Source of the DNA: Clostridiales bacterium
GTDB taxonomy: Bacteria > Bacillota > Clostridia > Lachnospirales > Lachnospiraceae
Direction of reading: 5' to 3'
Length of the DNA stretch: 5,233 nucleotides
NCBI GenBank assembly: GCA_019420405.1
Contig: JAHZHF010000046.1
Location: forward strand, 1-5,233
Shown: in pieces, positions 1 through 5,233 of the stretch
How positions within the stretch are numbered: position 1 is the stretch's first letter
Layout of the letters: every line of letters starts with the position of its first letter
The notes under the pieces: generated by a model
Database searches by the model: none
What the model was told of the DNA's origin: nothing
The model's input: only the letters and a program-made list of their open reading frames with translations
Made by a program: the position numbers and the translations under genes

Positions 1-717
1 CAGACTGACGGGGCATGGCTGGTCAGATACCCGGGATAAAATCATTTCCCTGCATTTCATCTGAATCCCGGCCTCTTCTGTCCCGGCGCCTCCCGGCAGT
101 ACAGAAAGGAACGCGGCCAGTGCGAGCACTGCATTCTTCTCGTCGATAAACATGCAGATCGGGTTCTCTTCAAGACGCTTAAGAGATCGCAGGATCTCGC
201 TGATCCTCCTCTCCCGTTCCGCCTCATCCGACATAGACTGCCCCAGAAGACTTAAGTCAAACAGATCACTCTGGAGAGAATCCCTGGGCGAGCTGACCAT
301 AATATCGTAAAAATTATTATTCGCGCCGGAAGCGCAGGTCAGCACATAGTCCGGAAGAAATTCCCGATGGTTATCGAAAGAGGAAAGCACAAGCTCCCGT
401 TCTGCCCCTTCCTGCTTGACCCGGATTAAGAGACCGCCGTCTGCCCCTTTATTTGTCACCTCTACCCGGTAATTCCCGTCCCGCCATATTTCATAAATCA
501 GGGTAAAATCAAAGCCCGGGACCTCGTCCTGGACAATCCGGGAAAACAGAAGACAGATCGCTTCCAGAAACACGGATTTGCCCGAACCGTTCAGCCCGAT
601 GAAAAAACGAATCGGAATGCCGTCGTGAAACAGTTCTCCGTCCGGACGGTTATTAAAATCAACACAGGTGTTTTTCAGGTGCTTATATCCGTCTATTTTG
701 ATTTGTATCAGCTTCAT
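1..717 (-). CDS. Restriction-associated AAA/SMC-like ATPase, N-terminal 239 aa (runs off left edge)
   Basis: The frame is open from an ATG at 717 to position 1 with no stop, so the C-terminus is off the window. The protein begins MKLIQIKIDGYKHLKN, the usual first beta strand and 'gF+.l' element of AAA_21/AAA_23, OLD and SMC-like ATPases. Walker A follows at residues 41-48 (GLNGSGKS, catalytic Lys47) and runs into an alpha helix (SVFLEAICLLFSRI). A segment at residues 125-140 (VLTCASGANNNFYDIM) and the ICMFIDEKNAVLALAAF strand/helix at 187-203 resemble the middle of predicted ATPases found beside type I R-M genes; NCBI has a family named 'restriction system-associated AAA family ATPase', and membership is recalled, not tested. 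Signature, Walker B and switch motifs would lie off the window. The start is well supported: AAGGAG at 732-727 sits 9 nt upstream, and the gene begins 3 nt after the hsdS stop. It is probably a cytoplasmic ATPase serving the same complex; its substrate is unknown. Confidence 0.88.
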   Translation of the reverse strand, partial: MKLIQIKIDGYKHLKNTCVDFNNRPDGELFHDGIPIRFFIGLNGSGKSVFLEAICLLFSRIVQDEVPGFDFTLIYEIWRDGNYRVEVTNKGADGGLLIRVKQEGAERELVLSSFDNHREFLPDYVLTCASGANNNFYDIMVSSPRDSLQSDLFDLSLLGQSMSDEAERERRISEILRSLKRLEENPICMFIDEKNAVLALAAFLSVLPGGAGTEEAGIQMKCREMILSRVSDQPCPVSL

Positions 718-720
718 ATA

Positions 721-1497
721 TCAATACTCCTTTGGCTGAACCCACACCCAGGTATCAATCGGGATCGGCCGCCCCCTGTGATCCAGGATCGGCTTTCTCT
801 CCTCCCCCTGCCCGTACTCTCTGTAATAATTCAGATAGAATCCTTCTCTTTTCTCCAGAAGTCCTGCGTGTTCCAGCATATGCACAGCCGCCGTCACGTC
901 CTGTATCCCGTGTCTTCGGCCCGGATGATTCTCCTGACTGGCGTTTTCCTCACGCATGGTAATCTGCCGGTACGCCATATGGCAGGCCAATGGCTGCATC
1001 GCAAGCAGGAATTCTTCATACACTGCCTGCTGGAAGGATGAGAGCGTTCCCAGAAATTTTCTCATCTGCACGGAGAGTCCCTCCGCCCTGGAATATTCCT
1101 TCCCATCTCCTGCTTCCTCTACCCTTTCTCCCAGAATGTCGGAAACAAACGCGCCCGCCGCATATGAGATCACCCGGATCTTCCGGATATATCCGAAATC
1201 CTGCTGCTCACTGACCAGACCTTCCGCCAGGCCGGTTTCTGTCTCCCCGGGAGCAACTGGCTCCATCCGGATTACCTGCACCTGCGTCTGTTCCAGCCTT
1301 TTCAGGCGGATATGCCCCAGATTCCCATACCCGGGTTCGGATACCAGATGGTTTTTCTCCAGGAACTGAATCTCCATGCCATACGGAAGATCAGACACTT
1401 TCAGGTTCTGCCACTCTGCAAAAGGTACCTGGATAGACTCCAGATACAGGTCGTAAAAGCACTCCTTCCCGGACGGGGCGATCCAGTATCTGTTCTG
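721..1497 (-). other. C-terminal extension of HsdS (about residues 415-672), unknown domain
   Basis: This part of the hsdS reading frame follows the second helical spacer and has no counterpart in a normal S subunit. It starts near an aromatic-rich segment (RYWIAPSGKECFYDLYLES, 417-435) and continues through a strand-rich part at about 450-535. A predicted helical block covers 555-600, then a basic/His-rich turn (NHPGRRHG, 604-611), and a helix-turn-helix-hairpin-like stretch at 612-640. The end is Pro/Trp-rich (PIPIDTWVWVQPKEY). The reading frame is continuous with no sign of a lost stop or frameshift, so it appears to be a genuine fused domain. Because the ATPase gene follows directly, a docking or coupling role with that ATPase is possible but unproven. 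I do not recognise the family. Confidence 0.6.
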
Positions 1498-2739
1498 CTC
1501 ATACTGTTTCGGCTTCTGTTCTTTCGCACTCTCGTAGAGCGTCTTTATCTTCTTGAAATTAATCTGACGCAGCTTTTCAAGAAGTTCCAGGATCTGCTCC
1601 GCTTTCTTCACATAGGCAAAGCATTTCTCCGCTTCTCTGGCAAATCGCTTCTGCTTCTCATACGCTGCATCCGGCACGGGGATTTCCTCGAGCACCTGTC
1701 TGCTAAGAGAACTCTGAAACGACGTGGAAGTCTTCGCATTTTCCTTTATGTAATGCCGTATAAAAGGATGAGAAAGCCACGTCAAAAGGAACTGCGGAAC
1801 AATGCGTTTTTTATCCGCTCTAACCCGCACTGTGTTAAGGCCGAACACGATCCTTTCAGCCGGATTCACACCCGCGTCTTTCTCCCGGGCAGACACGATC
1901 CCACAGTGTCCCAGATGATTGATCTGGTTGATCCGGTTCATCACAAGATCCCCGGGCTGCAGGGTGCATTTCGAGGCCGCCGCCTCGTCCACCACTTCCC
2001 TCGCGGCGTCCCGAAGCCGGATCTCCCAGTTGTGAAGCAGTCCGGTTGTAATATATGCTGTCTCCTCTCCTTCGCCGTTCCTGGTTTTTCCCGCTGTGCT
2101 GAACGTAATCTCCGCACATCTGCCGAGAGTCAGGCATTCTGCGCCCGGCTTTCCGTAATACGCTTCCGCCCGGCTGATCTCCTCCGCAAACCATCCTGCA
2201 AACAGCTCAGAGAGCCCCGCTCTGACATCCGCTTCATTTTCCCTGGTCTGCTCCTCAGTCTCTCCGATCCGGCTTAATTTTCCTGCAAGTTCCCTCTGCA
2301 CTTCCAGCTCCGGCACCGGAATCTCGAACTTCCTGAACGCCGCCAGGCTCAGAGAGTCATAAACCGCGCCACGGGCTTCCGCAAGGAACTCCGTGCGGAA
2401 CGCCTGCAGGCAGTACATGCCGTAGAGCGGATCGACCCTCTCCCGGTCAAACTCCACCGCAATGATATTACTGCTCGGAGCCATCGCTTCCCCGGCAATC
2501 CCGACCTTTCCGACCGTGCCCGTCCTGGAAAACAGTACCGTCCCGGGCGGGGCGATTCTTGCTTTTTCCACACTTTCCCCGTCAAGCCGCCTGGACGTGT
2601 CCCGGACGATTCCGTTATTAAGATCTTCAACCCGTACCAGCGGACATCCGTCAAACTCCGGGGATGCGCTCTCCCGCTTTACGCTCACGCCCGCATATAT
2701 TTTCGCAATCTGTTCAAGACTTATAATCTGTACTTTCAT
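721..2739 (-). CDS. hsdS: Type I R-M specificity subunit (HsdS) with a long C-terminal extension
   Basis: This 672-aa protein is the DNA-recognition subunit that positions the HsdM methyltransferases on a bipartite target. Residues 1-155 form the first target recognition domain, ending in the Methylase_S signature 'SLAAFRKFEIPVPELEVQ' (131-148). A helical spacer follows (145-188). The second recognition domain spans about 200-360, with LQPGDLVMNRI (260-270) and 'SSLSRQVLEEIPVP' (343-356). A second, Lys/Glu-rich helical spacer covers 358-407. Residues from about 415 to the end are extra: typical HsdS proteins are roughly 400-450 aa and stop after the second spacer. The extension begins RYWIAPSGKECFYDLYLES and is mixed alpha/beta; residues 612-640 (DVTAAVHMLEHAGLLEKREGF region) could be a winged-helix-like helix plus hairpin, which is inference. 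The ATG at 2739 follows the preceding TAG without a gap, with GAGG 8 nt upstream. The R-M role is confident; the extension's function is unknown. Confidence 0.93.
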   Translation of the reverse strand: MKVQIISLEQIAKIYAGVSVKRESASPEFDGCPLVRVEDLNNGIVRDTSRRLDGESVEKARIAPPGTVLFSRTGTVGKVGIAGEAMAPSSNIIAVEFDRERVDPLYGMYCLQAFRTEFLAEARGAVYDSLSLAAFRKFEIPVPELEVQRELAGKLSRIGETEEQTRENEADVRAGLSELFAGWFAEEISRAEAYYGKPGAECLTLGRCAEITFSTAGKTRNGEGEETAYITTGLLHNWEIRLRDAAREVVDEAAASKCTLQPGDLVMNRINQINHLGHCGIVSAREKDAGVNPAERIVFGLNTVRVRADKKRIVPQFLLTWLSHPFIRHYIKENAKTSTSFQSSLSRQVLEEIPVPDAAYEKQKRFAREAEKCFAYVKKAEQILELLEKLRQINFKKIKTLYESAKEQKPKQYEQNRYWIAPSGKECFYDLYLESIQVPFAEWQNLKVSDLPYGMEIQFLEKNHLVSEPGYGNLGHIRLKRLEQTQVQVIRMEPVAPGETETGLAEGLVSEQQDFGYIRKIRVISYAAGAFVSDILGERVEEAGDGKEYSRAEGLSVQMRKFLGTLSSFQQAVYEEFLLAMQPLACHMAYRQITMREENASQENHPGRRHGIQDVTAAVHMLEHAGLLEKREGFYLNYYREYGQGEERKPILDHRGRPIPIDTWVWVQPKEY
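727..732 (-). promoter_or_regulatory. Ribosome binding site of the ATPase gene
   Basis: AAGGAG lies inside the last codons of hsdS (Lys-Glu before Tyr-stop) with 9 nt to the ATG at 717. It is the strongest Shine-Dalgarno sequence in the window. It supports the ATG at 717 as the start and suggests the ATPase is translated both by its own initiation and by coupling to hsdS. Confidence 0.8.
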
Positions 2740-4074
2740 CTATAAATCCTCAATCAGCTTCTCCAGCCGCCTCTGGCCTTCCCACATCCGTTTTCTCAGC
2801 GTTTCCAGTTTCTTCTCTCCGGGGACATATCCTTCTGCCCGATAGTTTTCCGTCCAGTAATTTTCCGCCGCAAAGATCCACTCGTTATTCCGCATCGTCC
2901 CGGCATCTGTCACCCTCGCAACCGCCTCGTCGGTCTTCTCTCCTGCACGGAACTTCCTCCACTGCTTAAGAATCCGTTCCATCCCCTCCCGGTATCCCGA
3001 ATCTGCATAGCCTGCCTCATTCTCCGGGCCGCTATACCGCTGTTCCTCACCAATCTCCACCAGCCGGCTGATAAAGACCGGGTAGTCTCTCCTGCCGCTC
3101 TCTTCCTTTCGGATCAGGAGCATGGAAGAGTAACTCATCGTATAGGGGCTGTAGATTTTCCTCGGCAGGGAAATCACCGCCTCCAGAGTATACCTCTCGA
3201 GGATCGCTCTCCGCTCCTCCTTTACCATACGGCTGGAAGTGTTGGTCAGAAATCCCTGGGGAACTAAAACCGCGCATCTGCCTCCCATTTTCAGCCGATG
3301 CAGAATCCGGTCCAGAAACCGGGCTGTCACCCCGCTTCGGTCCCCACCTGCCTCTGTGTACGAAGGATTCGAGAGCCTCAGATCCGTATACGGAGGATTC
3401 GAGAGAATCAGATCTGCCTGCCTATCCTGTCCGTCCGACAGGAAGTCTTCCGTATACAGCGAAGCGCTTGCTCCTCCGCTGAAATACAGATTGAAAAACG
3501 CCAGTTCCGCAGACTCCTCCCGGATATCGCCTCCCACAAGTACACATTCCGGACACTGTGCATAAGCTGCGGCGAGCAGCCTCCCGCTGCCGCAGGCCGG
3601 ATCATACACCACCTCGCCCGGGCGCGGCTGCGCCATCTGCGCCATCATCCGGCACAGCTCCTCCGGCGTGATAAAATCCTCAATCAGACTTTCCTGTATC
3701 ATAAACGCAAGAACATACCGGAAGATAAACGAAGCATTTCTCCTCCTGGCTGCCTCAGACCCAGTCTCAGCCATCAGCAGAATATCCCTCACACATCCCC
3801 TGCACTCATGGGAAGCAGCCGTCAGCCCCCTCCCGGCCAGCCAGGATCTCTCCGGTATCCGGGGATATTTTCCGAGCAGCTCCGGCACCACATATCTCCA
3901 GTCCCCGCCCTCAGTCACCGGGAAGTCCTCCACACGTTCTCCCCCGGACACCGCATACAGGCAGACTGCCAGGTCAAGTAGAAGGCTTTTCGGATCAGCA
4001 TCTCCGAAAAGTCCCGGCAGAGCCTTCACAGCATGTTTTATCTGTTCCGTATCCAATCCGCTAAATCCGCTCAT
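2740..4074 (-). CDS. hsdM: Second HsdM-like N6-adenine DNA methyltransferase subunit
   Basis: This 444-aa protein is an N6_Mtase-family enzyme expected to transfer a methyl group from SAM to the exocyclic amine of adenine. An N-terminal helical region (1-130) precedes the TPEELCRMM segment (136-144), equivalent to the 'TPr.vv.lm' element of HsdM. Motif I, YDPACGSGRLL, is at 157-167. GGDIREESAELAFFN (181-195) holds the acidic residue expected to contact SAM, and YTEDFL (207-212) corresponds to motif III. Catalytic motif IV, NPPY, is at 226-229. It is followed by FLDRILHRLKMGGRCAVLVP (253-272), typical of the family. The C-terminus is helical (LETLRKRMWEGQRRLEKL) and could pack against HsdS. 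Residues 221-240 are a tandem duplication of the motif IV strand, with the second copy reading NPSY. The start ATG overlaps the previous gene's TGA (ATGA), with no good Shine-Dalgarno, so coupling is likely. It differs clearly from the methyltransferase just upstream and is not a recent duplicate of it. Confidence 0.92.
   Translation of the reverse strand: MSGFSGLDTEQIKHAVKALPGLFGDADPKSLLLDLAVCLYAVSGGERVEDFPVTEGGDWRYVVPELLGKYPRIPERSWLAGRGLTAASHECRGCVRDILLMAETGSEAARRRNASFIFRYVLAFMIQESLIEDFITPEELCRMMAQMAQPRPGEVVYDPACGSGRLLAAAYAQCPECVLVGGDIREESAELAFFNLYFSGGASASLYTEDFLSDGQDRQADLILSNPPYTDLRLSNPSYTEAGGDRSGVTARFLDRILHRLKMGGRCAVLVPQGFLTNTSSRMVKEERRAILERYTLEAVISLPRKIYSPYTMSYSSMLLIRKEESGRRDYPVFISRLVEIGEEQRYSGPENEAGYADSGYREGMERILKQWRKFRAGEKTDEAVARVTDAGTMRNNEWIFAAENYWTENYRAEGYVPGEKKLETLRKRMWEGQRRLEKLIEDL
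2748..2751 (-). promoter_or_regulatory. Ribosome binding site of hsdS
   Basis: GAGG (inside the final Glu-Asp codons of the upstream methyltransferase gene) lies 8 nt before the ATG at 2739. The TAG stop of that gene touches the ATG, giving TAGATG, so translation is probably coupled. This supports the ATG at 2739. Confidence 0.65.
3355..3414 (-). repeat. 30-bp in-frame tandem duplication of catalytic motif IV
   Basis: Two adjacent 30-bp units, 3414-3385 and 3384-3355 on the minus strand, match at 25 of 30 positions. They encode DLILSNPPYT and DLRLSNPSYT back to back (residues 221-230 and 231-240 of the second methyltransferase). The first copy keeps the catalytic NPPY tetrapeptide; the second has NPSY. 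The length is a multiple of three, so the frame is kept. The five mismatches mean the event is not brand new. Whether it arose by slippage, and whether it is tolerated by the fold, cannot be told from sequence alone. Confidence 0.9.
4071..4074 (-). promoter_or_regulatory. ATGA stop/start overlap between the two methyltransferase genes
   Basis: The TGA ending the first methyltransferase (4073-4071) overlaps the ATG of the second (4074-4072). Upstream there is only a weak GGCGG at 4088-4084, so re-initiation by terminating ribosomes is the likely mode of translation. If the upstream gene really is frameshifted, ribosomes that stay in the 5' frame stop at 4877, about 800 nt upstream. Expression of the second methyltransferase could then fall by polarity. 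Confidence 0.7.
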
Positions 4075-5018
4075 TCTGTATGACCGCCAAACCCTTTCAT
4101 GATCTCTTCCATCATCTTCGTGCTGCTTTTTCCAAGGCTTCGGAGCCTTGCTATAAGAAATTCTTCCTCCTCTTCCAGCTCATCAAAGGAAGGGAGCGCC
4201 TCTTTCTCTTTCCTGATATAGCGGGCCGGGTAGAGGGAGTACCCCTCCTCTGCCACCTCGTCCGTCTCTGCCACCGCAGCCGTCTCCCACATCCCGGAAT
4301 CCAGTTCCGGGTCAGAGTACTGCCCCTTGCGGTACATCTCCCAGGCTGTCCGTATCGTTCTTATCTCTTCATCGGAAAGCAGCACTCTGCTGCCTTCCCG
4401 TTTTCCCATTTTCCGCCCGTCGATAAACAGGATACGGTTTCTGCATTCATCCGTTTTCTTCTTGTCTATGATCCAGAGAGAGGCAGAAATCTTCGTATTG
4501 TAGAACATCCCCTGTGGCAGTACCAGGACTGCGGAGATAATGTCATCCTGAATCATCCCCTGCCGGATCTTCTGTTCCGCCGCGGCACCGCCCTCCAGCG
4601 TGCTGGTTCCGAGGATCACGGCCATTTCCCCGGTATCTTTCAGGTGATACAGCATATGCTCCACCCAGGCAAAGCTGCTCTTCTTTTTCGGAGGAATCCC
4701 GTATTTCCACCTGGGGTCAAAAGGCAGCGGACTTCCCGCCCACTCCTTCGCCCGAAACGGAGGATTTCCCACCACAAAATCTGCTTTCAGTTCCGGATGA
4801 AGGTCTTTCACAAAAACATCCGCCGTGCCTTCGCCCATATCAATGCGCATCCCGCGGATCATCCCATTTGCCATCGCTATATTCCGGGCACTCCCGGACA
4901 GCTCCTGTCCGTAAAGCCGAATGCTTCCGGCATACTCTGTACCATCTGCACATTCAGCACTGTCCGCCGTTTCTGCATTCGCGCCACGCCGAGCAGAAAG
5001 CTCCCGGAACCACAGCAC
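4071..5018 (-). CDS. 3' frame piece of the first HsdM: motif IV and C-terminal half
   Basis: Numbered from a GTG at 5018 (315 residues), the first 10 or so residues are out-of-frame reading of the motif I DNA; real homology probably starts near residue 13. LYGQELSGSARNIAMANGMI (35-54) is the classic HsdM 'lyGqE.n..t..la.mNl.i' block. ADFVVGNPPF (79-88) is motif IV with NPPF as catalytic tetrapeptide. FAWVEHMLYHLKDTGEMAVI (116-135) and VLVLPQGMFYNTKISASLWI (164-183) are the strongly conserved later blocks. EGYSLYPARYI (258-268) matches the family's C-terminal signature, followed by a Glu-rich helix (DELEEEEEF). No ribosome binding site precedes the GTG, and a TGA in this frame at 5024-5022 blocks extension, so this is the tail of the broken gene rather than a separate protein. 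Confidence 0.82.
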   Translation of the reverse strand: MLWFRELSARRGANAETADSAECADGTEYAGSIRLYGQELSGSARNIAMANGMIRGMRIDMGEGTADVFVKDLHPELKADFVVGNPPFRAKEWAGSPLPFDPRWKYGIPPKKKSSFAWVEHMLYHLKDTGEMAVILGTSTLEGGAAAEQKIRQGMIQDDIISAVLVLPQGMFYNTKISASLWIIDKKKTDECRNRILFIDGRKMGKREGSRVLLSDEEIRTIRTAWEMYRKGQYSDPELDSGMWETAAVAETDEVAEEGYSLYPARYIRKEKEALPSFDELEEEEEFLIARLRSLGKSSTKMMEEIMKGFGGHTE

Positions 5019-5233
5019 GGGTCATAGATGCTGACAGATGCGGTTTCTTTCGTCTCTTTCCCCAGCATTCCAGCTCCCGTCAGGTCAACACCCGTCAGAT
5101 CCATTCCCGACGAACCATCCCTAAGCATCCCGGCCGCAAGATCTACTACCTGCCGGGGAGAATAATACTCCTCCAGTTCCTTCCCCACAGAAGCCGGCAC
5201 CGCCCAGGACATAAGCCCTTCAAACACTTCCGT
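4877..5233 (-). CDS. 5' frame piece of the first HsdM: motif I region
   Basis: Counting residue 1 at position 5233, the piece reads TEVFEGLMSWAV then EEYYSPRQVVDLAAGML (21-37), matching the HsdM 'eyYTPr.vv.lla' element that precedes the catalytic domain. Motif I, YDPCCGSGSFLLG, is at 70-82 and forms the SAM-binding loop. After about residue 84 the frame reads VARMQKRRTVLNV and stops at 4877; that tail of roughly 30 residues does not resemble HsdM and is presumably out of frame. Between the two motifs lies a linker with a DLTG duplication. The GTG at 5227 is not a true start, because the frame continues upstream past the window edge. Confidence 0.8.
   Translation of the reverse strand, partial: TEVFEGLMSWAVPASVGKELEEYYSPRQVVDLAAGMLRDGSSGMDLTGVDLTGAGMLGKETKETASVSIYDPCCGSGSFLLGVARMQKRRTVLNVQMVQSMPEAFGFTDRSCPGVPGI
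4880..5021 (-). other. Interval holding the frameshift, most likely near 4975-4990
   Basis: The 3' frame is closed upstream by a TGA at 5024-5022 and the 5' frame by a TAG at 4879-4877, so the shift must lie between them. Family-like sequence in the first frame ends at SFLLG(VA), coded down to about 4985. Plausible sequence in the second frame begins around ANAETADSAECADG, from about 4982. The DNA there is a GC-rich alternation (GGCGTGGCGCG), a plausible place for a one-base loss. Confidence 0.7.
5072..5101 (-). repeat. 15-bp tandem duplication encoding DLTGV-DLTGA in the first HsdM
   Basis: Two adjacent 15-bp units (5101-5087 and 5086-5072) match at 12 of 15 positions and encode DLTGV and DLTGA, preceded by Met and followed by GMLG. 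The segment sits in the linker between the YYSPRQVV helix and motif I. Its spacing superficially resembles pentapeptide repeats (xDLTG), but two or three units are too few for that fold. Confidence 0.65.

Larger units (their letters stand above)
4071..5233 (-). pseudogene. hsdM: First HsdM-type N6-adenine methyltransferase, frameshifted and 5'-truncated by the window edge
   Basis: Two overlapping frames together rebuild one HsdM. The right-hand piece carries the 'Tp..vv.l' element and motif I; the left-hand piece carries LYGQEL, motif IV NPPF and the C-terminal half. The join needs a -1 shift (one base missing, or two extra) just after motif I. No canonical X XXY YYZ slippery heptamer is visible there, so a genuine indel or a sequencing/assembly error is more likely than programmed frameshifting. 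The reading frame is open to position 5233, so the usual N-terminal helical domain of HsdM (over 100 aa) should lie off the window. Apart from this single lesion every expected motif is intact, which argues for a very recent mutation or an artefact rather than an old pseudogene. The gene leads directly into the second methyltransferase. Confidence 0.85.

Noticed and set aside
718..720. Possible terminator or promoter between hsdS and the ATPase gene
   Set aside because: The gap is 3 nt and shows no stem-loop or T-tract; the genes are evidently co-transcribed.
625..1041. Plus-strand open frame spanning the hsdS/ATPase junction
   Set aside because: It covers the end of hsdS and the ATPase start on the opposite strand. 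No motif or ribosome binding site supports it.
1312..2277. 321-aa open frame on the plus strand
   Set aside because: It is antisense to the well-supported hsdS recognition domains, is rich in Arg, Leu and Phe with no domain signature, and has no start signal.
4755..4766. Similarity of CGGAGGATTTCC-type sequence in the first M gene to the repeated unit in the second M gene
   Set aside because: This is the codon sequence for NPPF, the shared catalytic motif. The likeness is explained by protein conservation and is not a dispersed DNA repeat.
4877..5021. Programmed -1 ribosomal frameshifting to join the two HsdM frames
   Set aside because: I found no X XXY YYZ heptamer in the zero frame in this interval and no obvious strong stem-loop downstream. 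HsdM genes are not known to need recoding. An indel or sequence error explains it more simply.
4080..5027. 315-aa open frame on the plus strand
   Set aside because: It lies antisense to the first HsdM, which has unmistakable family motifs. The translation is His/Arg/Pro/Phe-rich with no recognisable motif and there is no ribosome binding site. It is a shadow produced by the codon bias of the real gene.

Overview
The window is one densely packed minus-strand operon fragment from a type I restriction-modification (R-M) type locus. By eye the DNA is moderately GC-rich (about half or slightly more). The genes abut or overlap, an AAGGAG-type ribosome binding site is visible, and codon use is mixed with frequent CTG, CGG and GGA. 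This suggests a Firmicute of the Clostridia, perhaps a Lachnospiraceae-like gut anaerobe. That assignment is an inference of modest confidence, because no taxonomic marker gene is present.

Layout, read in the direction of transcription (right to left). (1) 5233-4071: a HsdM-type N6-adenine DNA methyltransferase. Its N-terminus lies off the window and its frame is broken once, just after the SAM-binding motif. (2) 4074-2740: a second, different HsdM-like methyltransferase of 444 aa, starting at an ATGA stop/start overlap. Its catalytic motif IV segment carries a 10-residue tandem duplication. (3) 2739-721: a 672-aa HsdS specificity subunit whose ATG directly follows the previous stop codon. 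It has two target recognition domains and two helical spacers, followed by a C-terminal extension of about 255 aa that ordinary HsdS proteins lack. (4) 717-1: the N-terminal 239 residues of an SMC/OLD-like AAA ATPase with a clear Walker A motif. It starts 3 nt after the hsdS stop and runs off the left edge.

Together the genes look like a modification complex built from two non-identical M subunits and one S subunit, co-transcribed with an AAA ATPase. No HsdR translocase or nuclease is visible; it may lie outside the window, or the ATPase may belong to a different effector arrangement. The whole window is coding: there is no intergenic gap over 3 nt and no visible promoter, terminator, RNA gene, CRISPR array or mobile element. 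The long plus-strand open frames are antisense shadows.
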